From NCBI RefSeq assembly GCF_000195595.1, contig NZ_GL882539.1, positions 12,739 to 59,083 of the forward strand: 46,345 bases of DNA. The letters are read 5' to 3'. This DNA is from Actinomyces sp. oral taxon 170 str. F0386 (lineage in GTDB: Bacteria; Actinomycetota; Actinomycetes; Actinomycetales; Actinomycetaceae). Made by a program: the position numbers and the translations under genes. Shown here one piece after another: positions 33,359 to 40,912 of this stretch. How positions within the stretch are numbered: position 1 is the first letter of the stretch; every line of letters starts with the position of its first letter. The notes under the pieces were generated by a model. It was not told the origin of the DNA, did no database searches, and saw nothing but the letters and a program-made list of their open reading frames with translations.

Positions 33359-33377
33359 TTGTAGACACCGTCTACAA
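33359..33377. promoter_or_regulatory. TetR operator 2
   Basis: TTGTAGAC-acc-GTCTACAA: 8-base perfect arms, 17 bases before the tetR start. Operator 1 is 21 bases away centre to centre, two helical turns, so two dimers could bind on the same face of the DNA. Confidence 0.75.
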
Positions 33378-33393
33378 GCGGCAGGCTTGAGTC

Positions 33394-33912
33394 ATGAGAC
33401 AGACAACGGAGGACCGTCTGATCCAGGCGGGGCGGCAGCTGCTCGAAGAGAAGGGCATCAGCGCGGTGACGGTGCGGGAGGTGGCCCGGCGCTGCGGCAT
33501 CTCCCACGGCGCGCCGAGGCGTCATTTCCCCACCCTCGCGCTACTCCTGGCCGCAATCGCCGAGGTATGCCTCGGAGAGCTCCGCGAGCGCATCGCCGAC
33601 GCCGGGGGAGGCCTCAAGGAGGCTGCGAGGGCCTACGTCGGCTACGCCGTCGAGCACCCCCATGCCTTCGACCTCATCAGCCGCCACGACGTGCTGGCCG
33701 GCAGCGGCCGGGAGCTTCGGGCCACCTCCCTGCCGCTCCTTGAGCAGTGGCGGGCCCGCTTCGCGGAGCAGCGCCCGGACGCACCCGAGGCCGCGGCGAT
33801 CGCCGCCTGGGCGTCCGTCCACGGCATCGCCTCGCTCGCCTCACGGGGCGTGTTGGAGCTGGTGGGGACCGACGCCGAGGAGCTGCTGGATCAGCTGCTC
33901 CCGCAGTCCTGA
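33394..33912 (+). CDS. TetR-family transcriptional regulator
   Basis: A 172-residue repressor. The N-terminal helix-turn-helix is TEDRLIQAGRQLLEEKGISAVTVREVARRCGISHGAPRRHFPTLALLLAAI, matching the TetR pattern including the ...Y/RHFP... end. The C-terminal part is a helical ligand-binding domain. It is divergent from the EamA transporter and separated from it by two identical-type operators, so it should repress the transporter and itself. The ligand is unknown. Confidence 0.9.
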   Translation: MRQTTEDRLIQAGRQLLEEKGISAVTVREVARRCGISHGAPRRHFPTLALLLAAIAEVCLGELRERIADAGGGLKEAARAYVGYAVEHPHAFDLISRHDVLAGSGRELRATSLPLLEQWRARFAEQRPDAPEAAAIAAWASVHGIASLASRGVLELVGTDAEELLDQLLPQS

Positions 33913-33925
33913 CGCACCGACCGTC

Positions 33926-35644
33926 TCAGGACTGGTCCTGCAGGAGCTGGAGGCGGATGCCGGCGGTGGGGTCGGTGGACAGGAGACGGACCCGCACGCG
34001 CTCGCCGACCGGGAGGCGGTCGCCGCCGGAGGCTCCGGCTTCATCGTCGTCGGTTGTCCTGCCGGCCCGGATCTCGGTGACGACGGCGGGCTCGGCCAGG
34101 ACGAGCTCGCCGCGGCCGTCACGCTCGGAGGTGATGACCCCGTCGAAGACCTCGCCCTCATGGCCGCGCAGGACCAGGGCCTCCAGGGCCGTCAGGGCGC
34201 CGCGGCCGATGGCCCGGGCGCGCCTGCCGGTCTGCTCCATGACGCCGGGCAGGTCGGGCAGGGCCTGGAGAACCCACTCGGGCACAGGCACCCCGGCGCA
34301 GGCGGCGATGCAGACCTCCTCGCCGTAGCGGTCCACGAGGCGGCGCAGTGGGGCGGTGACGTGGGCGTAGCGGGCGGCGATCGCGGAGTGGACGGCCTCC
34401 TCGGTGTCGGAGGCCTCGTCGTCGGCCGGGATGCCGACGCCGCCCGTGCCGAAGGCGAGGTAGCCCGAGCCGCGGAAGAGGGACATGGCCTGGTCCATGA
34501 AGGCGGCGTGCGCAGGCACGGCGTGGTCCAGGCCGCGCACCAGCTCGGGGTAGGGCTGGGCGGCCGGCCAGTCGATGCCCAGGGCCGCGGCGACGCGCCG
34601 CAGCCGGGCGTAGTCCTCGGGGCGCGCCGGCGGCAGGGTGCGCAGGATGCCGACGCCGCACTCGACCATGATCCGGGCGGCGCACATGCCGGTGAGCAGG
34701 GAGATCTGGGCGTTGTACTGCTCCGCGGGCACGGGCACGCGATAGGCGAGCCGGTAGCCGGCCGGGGGCGTGGCCCCCTCGGGGTCGACTGCTGCGGCTG
34801 TCTGCGTTGCAACCGCCTCCGGCGGCTCTGCCGCCTCGGTCACCGCAGTCACCTCGATGACCTGCTCGGGCGTCGTCATGCTGATACCGCCGCGGGCGGC
34901 CTCGCGTTCCAGGCGCAGGCGGCCGATCTCGGCCAGGAGCCCGGGCAGGTCGGCCGGGGCCGACGGCGGCAGCGAGCCCTCGCCATCGATGGCGGCCTGG
35001 ACCTGGCTGTAGCTGAGGCGCGCCCGCGAGCGCACAAGGGCCCGCTCGACGCGGGCGGAGACGATCTCGCCGCGGTCGTCGAGGTCGATGGTCCACAGGC
35101 AGGCCGGGCGGTCCACGTCCTCCAACAGGGAGGCGGCGCCGTGGGAGAGGACCTCGGGGTGCAGGGGCGTGGCGGCGTCGGGGGCGTAGATGGTCTCGCC
35201 GCGGCGGCGCAGCTCGGTGTCCAGGGCGCCGCCGGGGATCACGAAGGTGGCCAGCGAGGCGATGGCGTAGTGGACGCGGTAGGCGATCGGCGGCTCGGGT
35301 GCGTGACCGGTCGACGCAGTGCCGGTCGCACTGGCAGCCGCAGGGTCAGTCGCGCTGGCGGTCTCCGTCCGGACCGGCAGGCGCTCCAGGAGCACCGCCT
35401 GATCGAGGTCCATGGAGCCGAGCGGGTCGATGGTGACCAGGTCCAGGTCGCGGGCGTCACGGGCACCGTCGGCCAGGAGCCGGGCGGGGCCGTCCTGGGC
35501 CCAGGCGCTGGCAGCGGACTCCGCCTCGGTGAGGGCCTCGGGAGGGAAGGCCGTGGGTACCTCGTACTGTGCGCGCAGCGCGTCCAAGGCCCGGGTGACC
35601 TCGGCGGGCGGGGCGATGTAGGTGCTCAGGCGCGTGCGACTCAT
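33926..35644 (-). CDS. RNB-domain ribonuclease (RNase II/R family)
   Basis: A 572-residue 3'-5' exoribonuclease of the RNB family. The metal-binding motif is TIDPLGSMDLDQAV (Asp73, Asp79, Asp81). Later come SYSQVQAAIDGEG, GISMTTPEQV and YAHVTAPLRRLVDRYGEEVCIAAC, which match the RNB C-terminal region. Between residues 92 and 118 there is an extra Ala/Thr-rich insert. It lacks clear S1 or cold-shock domains, like the short actinobacterial form. Convergent with tetR, with 13 bases between. Confidence 0.9.
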   Translation of the reverse strand: MSRTRLSTYIAPPAEVTRALDALRAQYEVPTAFPPEALTEAESAASAWAQDGPARLLADGARDARDLDLVTIDPLGSMDLDQAVLLERLPVRTETASATDPAAASATGTASTGHAPEPPIAYRVHYAIASLATFVIPGGALDTELRRRGETIYAPDAATPLHPEVLSHGAASLLEDVDRPACLWTIDLDDRGEIVSARVERALVRSRARLSYSQVQAAIDGEGSLPPSAPADLPGLLAEIGRLRLEREAARGGISMTTPEQVIEVTAVTEAAEPPEAVATQTAAAVDPEGATPPAGYRLAYRVPVPAEQYNAQISLLTGMCAARIMVECGVGILRTLPPARPEDYARLRRVAAALGIDWPAAQPYPELVRGLDHAVPAHAAFMDQAMSLFRGSGYLAFGTGGVGIPADDEASDTEEAVHSAIAARYAHVTAPLRRLVDRYGEEVCIAACAGVPVPEWVLQALPDLPGVMEQTGRRARAIGRGALTALEALVLRGHEGEVFDGVITSERDGRGELVLAEPAVVTEIRAGRTTDDDEAGASGGDRLPVGERVRVRLLSTDPTAGIRLQLLQDQS

Positions 35645-35688
35645 GGGGCGAACCTACCGGTGCAGGACGGTTCGGGCCGGAAGGACTC

Positions 35689-36114
35689 TCAGAGCCTGAC
35701 CACGGGCAGGTAGGCGGACAGGTCGCATCGCTCGCCGGAGGCCTGGAGGGCGCCGCCATCCAGGGCGTCCTGCCAGGTCAGCCGGCCGGTGGCCAGGGCC
35801 AGCCAGGTGGGAGCATCGGTCTCGACGACGCTGGGCGGGGTTCCCCGGCGGTGGACGGTCCCGGCGACGGCCTGGGTGACGCCGAAGGGTGGGACCCGTA
35901 CCTCGACCGAACGGCCGGGGGCGCAGGCGGCGAGCTCCTCGAGGGTGTAGCGCACTGCGGTGGCGGTCACCCTGCGCCGAGCGGCACGGTCGGCCGGGCT
36001 CATGGAACCGTCGGCCTTCATCTCCGCAGTCTTCTGGGAGTCGTCCTGTTCCTGGGCCCACTGGCGCAGGGCCTGGGCGCCCGCAGCAGGGTCGATGCGT
36101 CGTCTAGCAGCCAT
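35689..36114 (-). CDS. Sterol-carrier-family (SCP-like) protein
   Basis: A 141-residue protein. After an Ala/Arg/Gln-rich start, AVRYTLEELAACAPGRSVEVRVPPFGVTQAVAG and PSVVETDAPTWLALATGRLTWQDALDGGALQASGERCDLSAYLPV follow the pattern of the bacterial SCP-2-like family found in actinobacteria. The family may bind lipids; the cellular role is not established. I start it at ATG 36114 (MAARRRIDP); an ATG at 36135 is possible. It is 44 bases upstream of the RNase gene on the same strand. Confidence 0.75.
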   Translation of the reverse strand: MAARRRIDPAAGAQALRQWAQEQDDSQKTAEMKADGSMSPADRAARRRVTATAVRYTLEELAACAPGRSVEVRVPPFGVTQAVAGTVHRRGTPPSVVETDAPTWLALATGRLTWQDALDGGALQASGERCDLSAYLPVVRL

Positions 36115-36175
36115 GGGGCGAAGCCTATGCCGCAACCAGCGCCGGCTGCGCGCATCGGGGATGTCCTGCGCCGCC

Positions 36176-36291
36176 GGGGACTTTTCCTCACGGCCGGGGA
36201 CCTTCTACGCGTGCGGGTGCAGGATTCCGGTCCCCGAACGCGCGACACGCACCCGTCGAGGAAAAATGTCCCCGACCGCGTAGAACGTCCC
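36176..36291. repeat. Interleaved inverted-repeat structure
   Basis: Three pairs of complementary arms. A (GGGGAC-TTTTCCTC, 36176-36189) pairs with 36258-36273. B (GGGGACCTTCTACGCG, 36196-36211) pairs with 36277-36291 with one mismatch in 15. C (CGGGTGC, 36214-36220) pairs with 36249-36255. A and B cross, so only one can form at a time, while C fits inside either. It lies between the SCP-like gene and fruA. It has no coding capacity. Confidence 0.6.
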
Positions 36292-36340
36292 TGCCGAAGG
36301 ACACCGAACCTCTCGAACTCAGCCTCTTAGCCCCTCACAT

Positions 36341-36384
36341 GCGTCGTGCGGGGCCCCGCACCTGGCAGGACCCCGCACGACGCG
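36341..36384 (-). terminator. Terminator of the fructose operon
   Basis: GCGTCGTGCGGGG and CCCCGCACGACGC: perfect 13-bp arms with an ~18-base loop, starting 18 bases past the fruA stop codon on the minus strand. Confidence 0.85.
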
Positions 36385-36402
36385 GTGATGAGGATCGCCC
36401 GA

Positions 36403-38574
36403 TCAGGCGGCAGCGGCAGCCTGCGCCTCTGAGCTGTCCTTACCCTTCTGACCGTCCTGGCTGCGACCGAGCCCCTTGAGGAGGATGACCAGCGCGGTAC
36501 TCACCGCCGCCCCGGCCAGGATCGCCAGGAGGAACCCGCCGAAGTTGGTGATGGCGAAGGCGACGAACACACCGCCGTGCGGCGCGCGCGAGCCGACGTG
36601 CAGGGCCATGGTCATCGCCCCGGTGACGGCCCCGCCGGCCATGGTGGCCGGGATGACGCGCAGCGGGTCGGCGGCGGCGAAGGGGATGGCGCCCTCGGAG
36701 ATGAAGGACAGTCCCAGCAGCCAGGCGCTGCGCCCGTTCTCGACCTCGGCCTTGGTGAACAGCCGCGAGCGCAGGAAGGTCGCGGCGGACATCGCCAACG
36801 GCGGCACCATGCCGGCGGCCATGACGGTGGCCATGATCTCGTAGGGGGCGGTGTTGCTGGCGCCGGCCGCGGACAGGCCCGCGGTGCCGAACAGGTAGGC
36901 CGCCTTGTTGACCGGCCCGCCCAGGTCGAAGCACATCATGAGTCCGAGGATGACGCCGAGCAGCACGGCGGAACCGCCTCCGGACATGGAGGTCAGTCCG
37001 TCCTGCAGCGCGGTCATGAGGGAGGCCAGGGGCAGACCGAGGACCATGTACATGATGGCACCGACCACCAGCGTGGTCCCCAGCGGGATGATGACCACTG
37101 GCATGAGCCCTCGCAGCCAGGACGGCACACTGAGCCCAGCGAGCCAGGCCGCGAAGTAGCCGGCGAGAATGCCGCCGACCAGGCCGCCGATGAACCCGGC
37201 ACCGACCTCGACCGCGACGACCCCCATGACGAATCCGGGCGCGATACCGGGCCTGCCGGCCAGCCCGAAGGAGATGTAGCCGGCCAGCGCCGGGACGAGG
37301 AAGCTCATGGCCCCCTGCCCCAGCAGGAACAGCGTCCACCCGATGTACAGCAGCAGCCCGGACTGGGACACGGTGATCGTCTCGGTGCCGACGACGTCGC
37401 CGGCAGAGTTCTTGATCTCGTGGACGAACTCGTTGCCGGGCAGGTTCCACAGGGAGTAGTCGCTGATGGAGATCTTCTCGTGGAGGTTGGCGACGTCATA
37501 CCCGGCCAGGAGGAAGCCCAGGGCGATGAGCAGACCGCCGGCGGCCACGAAGGGGATCATGTAGGACACGCCGGTCATGACGGAGCGCTGGAGGCGCCGC
37601 GCCCAGTGCTCGGAGCCCTCCTCTTTCTCCTCACTCGACTCGCTGCCGGCCGGCACGCGGGCGGCGCTCGGGTCGTCGGCCGCGGCCAGGGCCTGGTCCA
37701 CCAGGGAGCCGGCGTCGTTGACGGCGGCCTTGACGCCGACGTCGACAACGGGCTTTCCGGCGAAGCGCTCGCGTCCCTTGACGGGCAGGTCGTGGGCGAA
37801 GATGACGGCGGTGGCCCGCTCGATGAGGTCGGGATCGAGGGCGTCGATCTTGCCCGAGCCCTGTCCCTCGATGGCCACGGTGATGCCGCGGTCCTTGCCG
37901 GCCTGCTCCAGGGCCTCGGCGGCCATGAAGGTGTGGGCGATGCCAGTGGGGCAGGAGGAGACGCCCACGATGACCGTCTCGCCCGCCGCCGGGGCCGACG
38001 ACGTCGCAGCGGCGGTGGACTCCGCGGCGCCGGCCTCGTCGGTCGGGTCGGCCGCACCGGCGGCCCCACCCGGCGCGTTGTCCTCGGCCTCTCCCCCGCC
38101 GTCGAGCAGCTCGGGCTGGACCTGCCCGGTGACGATCCGGGCGATCTCCTCGGCGTCGGAGGCCTGGCGCAGCGCGTCAGTGAAGTCGGACTGCATGAGG
38201 CCACGGGCGAGCTTGGCCAGGAGCTGGAGGTGGAAGTCGTCGGCGCCGTCGGGGGCCGCGATCATGAAGACGAGGTCGGCGTCCTGGCCGTCGGCGGCCC
38301 CGAAGTCGACCGGTTCGGCCAGGCGGGCGAAACCGAGGCTGGGGGCCAGGACATGCGCGCTGCGGCAGTGCGGGATCGCGATGCCCCCGGGGATCCCGGT
38401 GGGGGCGGTCGACTCACGCTTCTTGGCGTCGGCGGCCAGGCCGTCGGGGCTGGAGGCCCTGCCGGCCCCGGCCACGGTGGTGGCCAGGAACTCGATGACG
38501 TCTTCCTTGCCCGGGCCGGCGTCGGCGTCGAGCGCGACCAGCTCGGGGATGATCAGTGGGGTGTTCTCGGTCAT
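36403..38574 (-). CDS. fruA: Fructose-specific PTS transporter, fused IIA-IIB-IIC
   Basis: A 723-residue phosphotransferase-system permease that imports fructose as fructose-1-phosphate. Domain IIA (about 1-155) has its phosphorylated histidine at His69 in IAIPHCRS. Domain IIB (about 200-300) has VIVGVSSCPTGIAHTFMAAEAL with active Cys208. The IIC membrane domain (about 335-705) has the long helix series and the conserved PHGGVFVAFAITNFGGF. All domains are complete. EI and HPr are not encoded in this window. fruR and fruK are upstream in the same direction; a 221-base gap between fruK and fruA holds no gene I can support. Confidence 0.95.
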   Translation of the reverse strand: MTENTPLIIPELVALDADAGPGKEDVIEFLATTVAGAGRASSPDGLAADAKKRESTAPTGIPGGIAIPHCRSAHVLAPSLGFARLAEPVDFGAADGQDADLVFMIAAPDGADDFHLQLLAKLARGLMQSDFTDALRQASDAEEIARIVTGQVQPELLDGGGEAEDNAPGGAAGAADPTDEAGAAESTAAATSSAPAAGETVIVGVSSCPTGIAHTFMAAEALEQAGKDRGITVAIEGQGSGKIDALDPDLIERATAVIFAHDLPVKGRERFAGKPVVDVGVKAAVNDAGSLVDQALAAADDPSAARVPAGSESSEEKEEGSEHWARRLQRSVMTGVSYMIPFVAAGGLLIALGFLLAGYDVANLHEKISISDYSLWNLPGNEFVHEIKNSAGDVVGTETITVSQSGLLLYIGWTLFLLGQGAMSFLVPALAGYISFGLAGRPGIAPGFVMGVVAVEVGAGFIGGLVGGILAGYFAAWLAGLSVPSWLRGLMPVVIIPLGTTLVVGAIMYMVLGLPLASLMTALQDGLTSMSGGGSAVLLGVILGLMMCFDLGGPVNKAAYLFGTAGLSAAGASNTAPYEIMATVMAAGMVPPLAMSAATFLRSRLFTKAEVENGRSAWLLGLSFISEGAIPFAAADPLRVIPATMAGGAVTGAMTMALHVGSRAPHGGVFVAFAITNFGGFLLAILAGAAVSTALVILLKGLGRSQDGQKGKDSSEAQAAAAA

Positions 38575-38795
38575 GGTCTTCCTTGGTGTCCGAGGTGCTG
38601 CCGCCCCATGGGCGGCGGCGGTGTGTCAGAGGTGGTCGGAGCGGTCAGGTGTGATGGGTGAGTAAGTGGCGGACTGGAGGAGGTTGCGAACGGTCGGGCT
38701 GGTCGGGGTGTTGGTGGCGTGGATGACGGTCAACGGCAGGAGGCGGCGGTGGGCCACGGCGGTGCCAGCGGCCCCAGCACCTCTGTGCCTCCGGG

Positions 38796-39806
38796 TCAGG
38801 AGAGCCGGGTGACGACGGCCGCCTGCGCGGGCAGGTCGGCGGGGGTGGGCAGGGTGGTGCCGGGCAGGGAGGCGGCGGCCGATCCGTAGGCCATGGCGGT
38901 GCTCAGGCGCTCGGCCTCGTCGCCGCCGTTGACGTCGGCCAGGATGTAGCCGGCCACCGAGGAGTCCCCGGCCCCCACGGTGGAGACCACCGGGACCTCG
39001 GGGGCGGTGGCGTGCCAGGCGCCGTCGGCGGTCACGAGGACGGCGCCGGCGGGCCCGAGGGTCACCATGACGGCGCCGATCCCCAGGCCCACCAGGAGAC
39101 GGGCGGCGTCGACGACGGGGCCATAACTCCCCTCGACGGCGCCCTCCTCCAGGGCCATGGCGCGCTCAGCGGGCAGGCCTGCGAGCTGGCCGAGCTCCTC
39201 ACCGTTGGGCTTGATGAGGTCGGGGGCTGAGTCGGGCAGCTCGGCGGCCAGGGCGGCCAGGGGCTCGTCGGAGGTGTCGACGGCGATGTGCAGTCCCGGT
39301 GCGGCCTCGCGCAGGAGCCTGACCAGGCGGGCGTACCAGTTGGCCGGCACACCCGGCGGCAGGGAGCCGGACAGGACTGCCCAGTGGTGGGGGGCGGTTC
39401 CGGCCGACACCCCCGTGAGCGTCAGCGTCTCCAGGAGGTCGCGCTCGACGGCCTCGATCTCCTGCTCGCTCAAGCCCGCCCCCTGCTCGTTGAGCTTGGT
39501 GGTGGTGCCGTCGGGCTCGGTGACCGCGGTGTTGATGCGGGCGGCACCGGCCACTGGTACCGGGTGGACGGTCAGCCCGGGCAGCTCGAGGGCGTCGAGG
39601 GCCAGCAGGATGGGGTCGTGCTCGGCGGCGGGCAGGACGGCAGTGGCGGCACGCCCGGAGGTGGACAGGACTCGGGCGACGTTGACGCCCTTGCCTCCGG
39701 GCTCCATGACGACGCCGGTCAGCCGTTGGACGGCGCCGCGCTGGAGAGCGGCGGGCAGGGAGACGGTACGGTCGAGGGACGGGTTGGGCGTGAGGGTCAG
39801 GATCAT
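38796..39806 (-). CDS. fruK: 1-phosphofructokinase
   Basis: Converts fructose-1-phosphate from FruA to fructose-1,6-bisphosphate. The 336 residues show the N-terminal ILTLTPNPSLDRTVSL, GGKGVNVARVLSTSG, and the C-terminal catalytic STVGAGDSSVAGYILA. It overlaps the fruR stop by 4 bases (ATGA at 39803-39806), so translation is coupled. Adjacent to fruA, which supports the phosphofructokinase rather than another PfkB activity. Confidence 0.94.
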   Translation of the reverse strand: MILTLTPNPSLDRTVSLPAALQRGAVQRLTGVVMEPGGKGVNVARVLSTSGRAATAVLPAAEHDPILLALDALELPGLTVHPVPVAGAARINTAVTEPDGTTTKLNEQGAGLSEQEIEAVERDLLETLTLTGVSAGTAPHHWAVLSGSLPPGVPANWYARLVRLLREAAPGLHIAVDTSDEPLAALAAELPDSAPDLIKPNGEELGQLAGLPAERAMALEEGAVEGSYGPVVDAARLLVGLGIGAVMVTLGPAGAVLVTADGAWHATAPEVPVVSTVGAGDSSVAGYILADVNGGDEAERLSTAMAYGSAAASLPGTTLPTPADLPAQAAVVTRLS

Positions 39807-40591
39807 GCGACAAGGACCTCGGTTTCGGCTGCGACGAGCTGGTCGGTGAGTGCGGGCGGGAGCTCGACGTCGGTGACCAGGAGGTCGATGACGTCGAGGG
39901 AGGCGAAGGAGACCAGGTGCTCCTGGCCGATCTTGGTGGAGTCGACCAGGGCCACCACCTGGCGGGCGCTGCGCACCATGGCGCGTTTGACGGTGGCCTC
40001 GTCGGGGTCGGGTGTGGACAGCCCGTGGGCGGCGCTGACGCCGTTGGCGCCCAGGACGGCGACGTCGACGCGCAGAGTGCAGAGGGTCTCAAGCGCCTCG
40101 GGGCCGACGGCGGCCTGGGTGAGTCCGCGCAGCTGTCCGCCCAGGATCCGCACCCGGCTATGCCCGGCGGCAGCCAGGGAGGCGGCGGTCAGAACGGAGT
40201 TGGTGATGATGGTGAGCTCCCGATCGGCGGGCAGGAGGCGGGCGAGCGCCCCGGCGGTGGTGCCGGCGTCGACCAGGAGCGTGGTGCCGGGCGCGAGGTC
40301 CAGCCGCTCCAGGGCGGTACGGGCGATGGCCTGCTTGGCGGAGGGGTTGACCTGCTCGCGCTGGGTGACCCCGGTCTCCGGCAGGGCGGGGGCGGGGATG
40401 GCGCCACCGTGGACCTTGCGCAGGGCACCGCTGCGGTCCAGGGCGGTCAGGTCGCGGCGGATCGTCTCAGGGGTGACGTCGAAGTGCTCGGCGAGCTCGG
40501 TGACGAGGACGCGCCCTGCACCGCGCACCTGCTCCACGATCTGGCGGTGCCTGTCCTCGATGCGCATGCTCACCCCTGACGTCGGTGTCAT
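39803..40591 (-). CDS. fruR: DeoR-family regulator of the fructose operon
   Basis: A 262-residue DNA-binding repressor. The N-terminal helix-turn-helix is RHRQIVEQVRGAGRVLVTELAEHFDVTPETIRRDLTALDRSGALRKVHGGA. The effector domain follows, with TTLLVDAGTTAGALARLL and VAVLGANGVSAAHGLSTPDPDEA, as in the DeoR sugar-phosphate sensors. The likely inducer is fructose-1-phosphate or fructose-1,6-bisphosphate. It is the first gene of the operon and three operator-like sites lie just upstream. Confidence 0.92.
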   Translation of the reverse strand: MTPTSGVSMRIEDRHRQIVEQVRGAGRVLVTELAEHFDVTPETIRRDLTALDRSGALRKVHGGAIPAPALPETGVTQREQVNPSAKQAIARTALERLDLAPGTTLLVDAGTTAGALARLLPADRELTIITNSVLTAASLAAAGHSRVRILGGQLRGLTQAAVGPEALETLCTLRVDVAVLGANGVSAAHGLSTPDPDEATVKRAMVRSARQVVALVDSTKIGQEHLVSFASLDVIDLLVTDVELPPALTDQLVAAETEVLVA

Positions 40592-40600
40592 CGGCCAGAA

Positions 40601-40668
40601 ATGCCCGTTCGGACATCAACTAGGCCTTTCATGTCTGAACAGGCACGAGCATATGTCTGTTCAGACAT
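40601..40668. promoter_or_regulatory. Three FruR operator-like inverted repeats
   Basis: Sites at 40601-40616 (ATGCCCG-TT-CGGACAT), 40631-40646 (ATGTCTG-AA-CAGGCAC) and 40653-40668 (ATGTCTG-TT-CAGACAT). All fit ATGYCYG-N2-CRGRCA. The one at 40653 has perfect 7-base arms. They lie 10 to 78 bases upstream of the fruR start, where binding would repress the operon. Confidence 0.75.
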
Positions 40669-40754
40669 TCACGTCTACCCCTGAGTGACTCACAATACAT
40701 TTGATTGGTTGTTCTGAAAACGGTGCCCAGCCGCCGAGACCAGCGAGAGATGAT

Positions 40755-40877
40755 GATGTCCACATCTGCTGCAAAGGCCCGCGACGGAGTCGGAGCACCG
40801 AAAGAAAACCGCATGATTCCGCGGCTCTAGCGGCGGCCTCGCAAGACCGGGAGGCTCTTTGCAGCAGATGTGGACAC
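40755..40877. repeat. Inverted-repeat intergenic element, copy B
   Basis: The end arms TGTCCACATCTGCTGCAAAG (40757-40776) and the complement (40857-40876) are perfect 20-base inverted repeats. The interior words GTCGGAGC and AACCGCATGATTCC are shared with copy A at 7261. The size (123 against 124) also agrees. It starts 36 bases past the stop of the first nucleotidase gene, so it may act as that gene's 3' structure or terminator. Confidence 0.78.
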
Positions 40878-40912
40878 GGACGCCATACGGGCGCACGAAT
40901 CGAGGGCGGACT

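Larger units (their letters stand above)
40592..40912. other. Control region between the fructose operon and the nucleotidase gene
   Basis: 321 bases. It holds three FruR operator-like sites (40601-40668) near the fruR start, and inverted-repeat element B (40755-40877) near the nucleotidase stop. The fru promoter must lie upstream of the sites, but I cannot name its boxes with confidence. Confidence 0.6.

Noticed and set aside
33340-33525. Upstream extension of the EamA transporter
   Set aside because: It would overlap the divergent tetR coding sequence and both operators; the translated stretch is not membrane-like.
33927-33940. CAGGAC-tg-GTCCTG stem as a terminator between tetR and the RNase gene
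   Set aside because: It lies inside the last codons of the RNase gene and has a 2-base loop, so a functional hairpin is doubtful.
38575-38795. Possible HPr or other small gene between fruK and fruA
   Set aside because: No HPr motif or protein-like frame with a ribosome site is seen in any frame.
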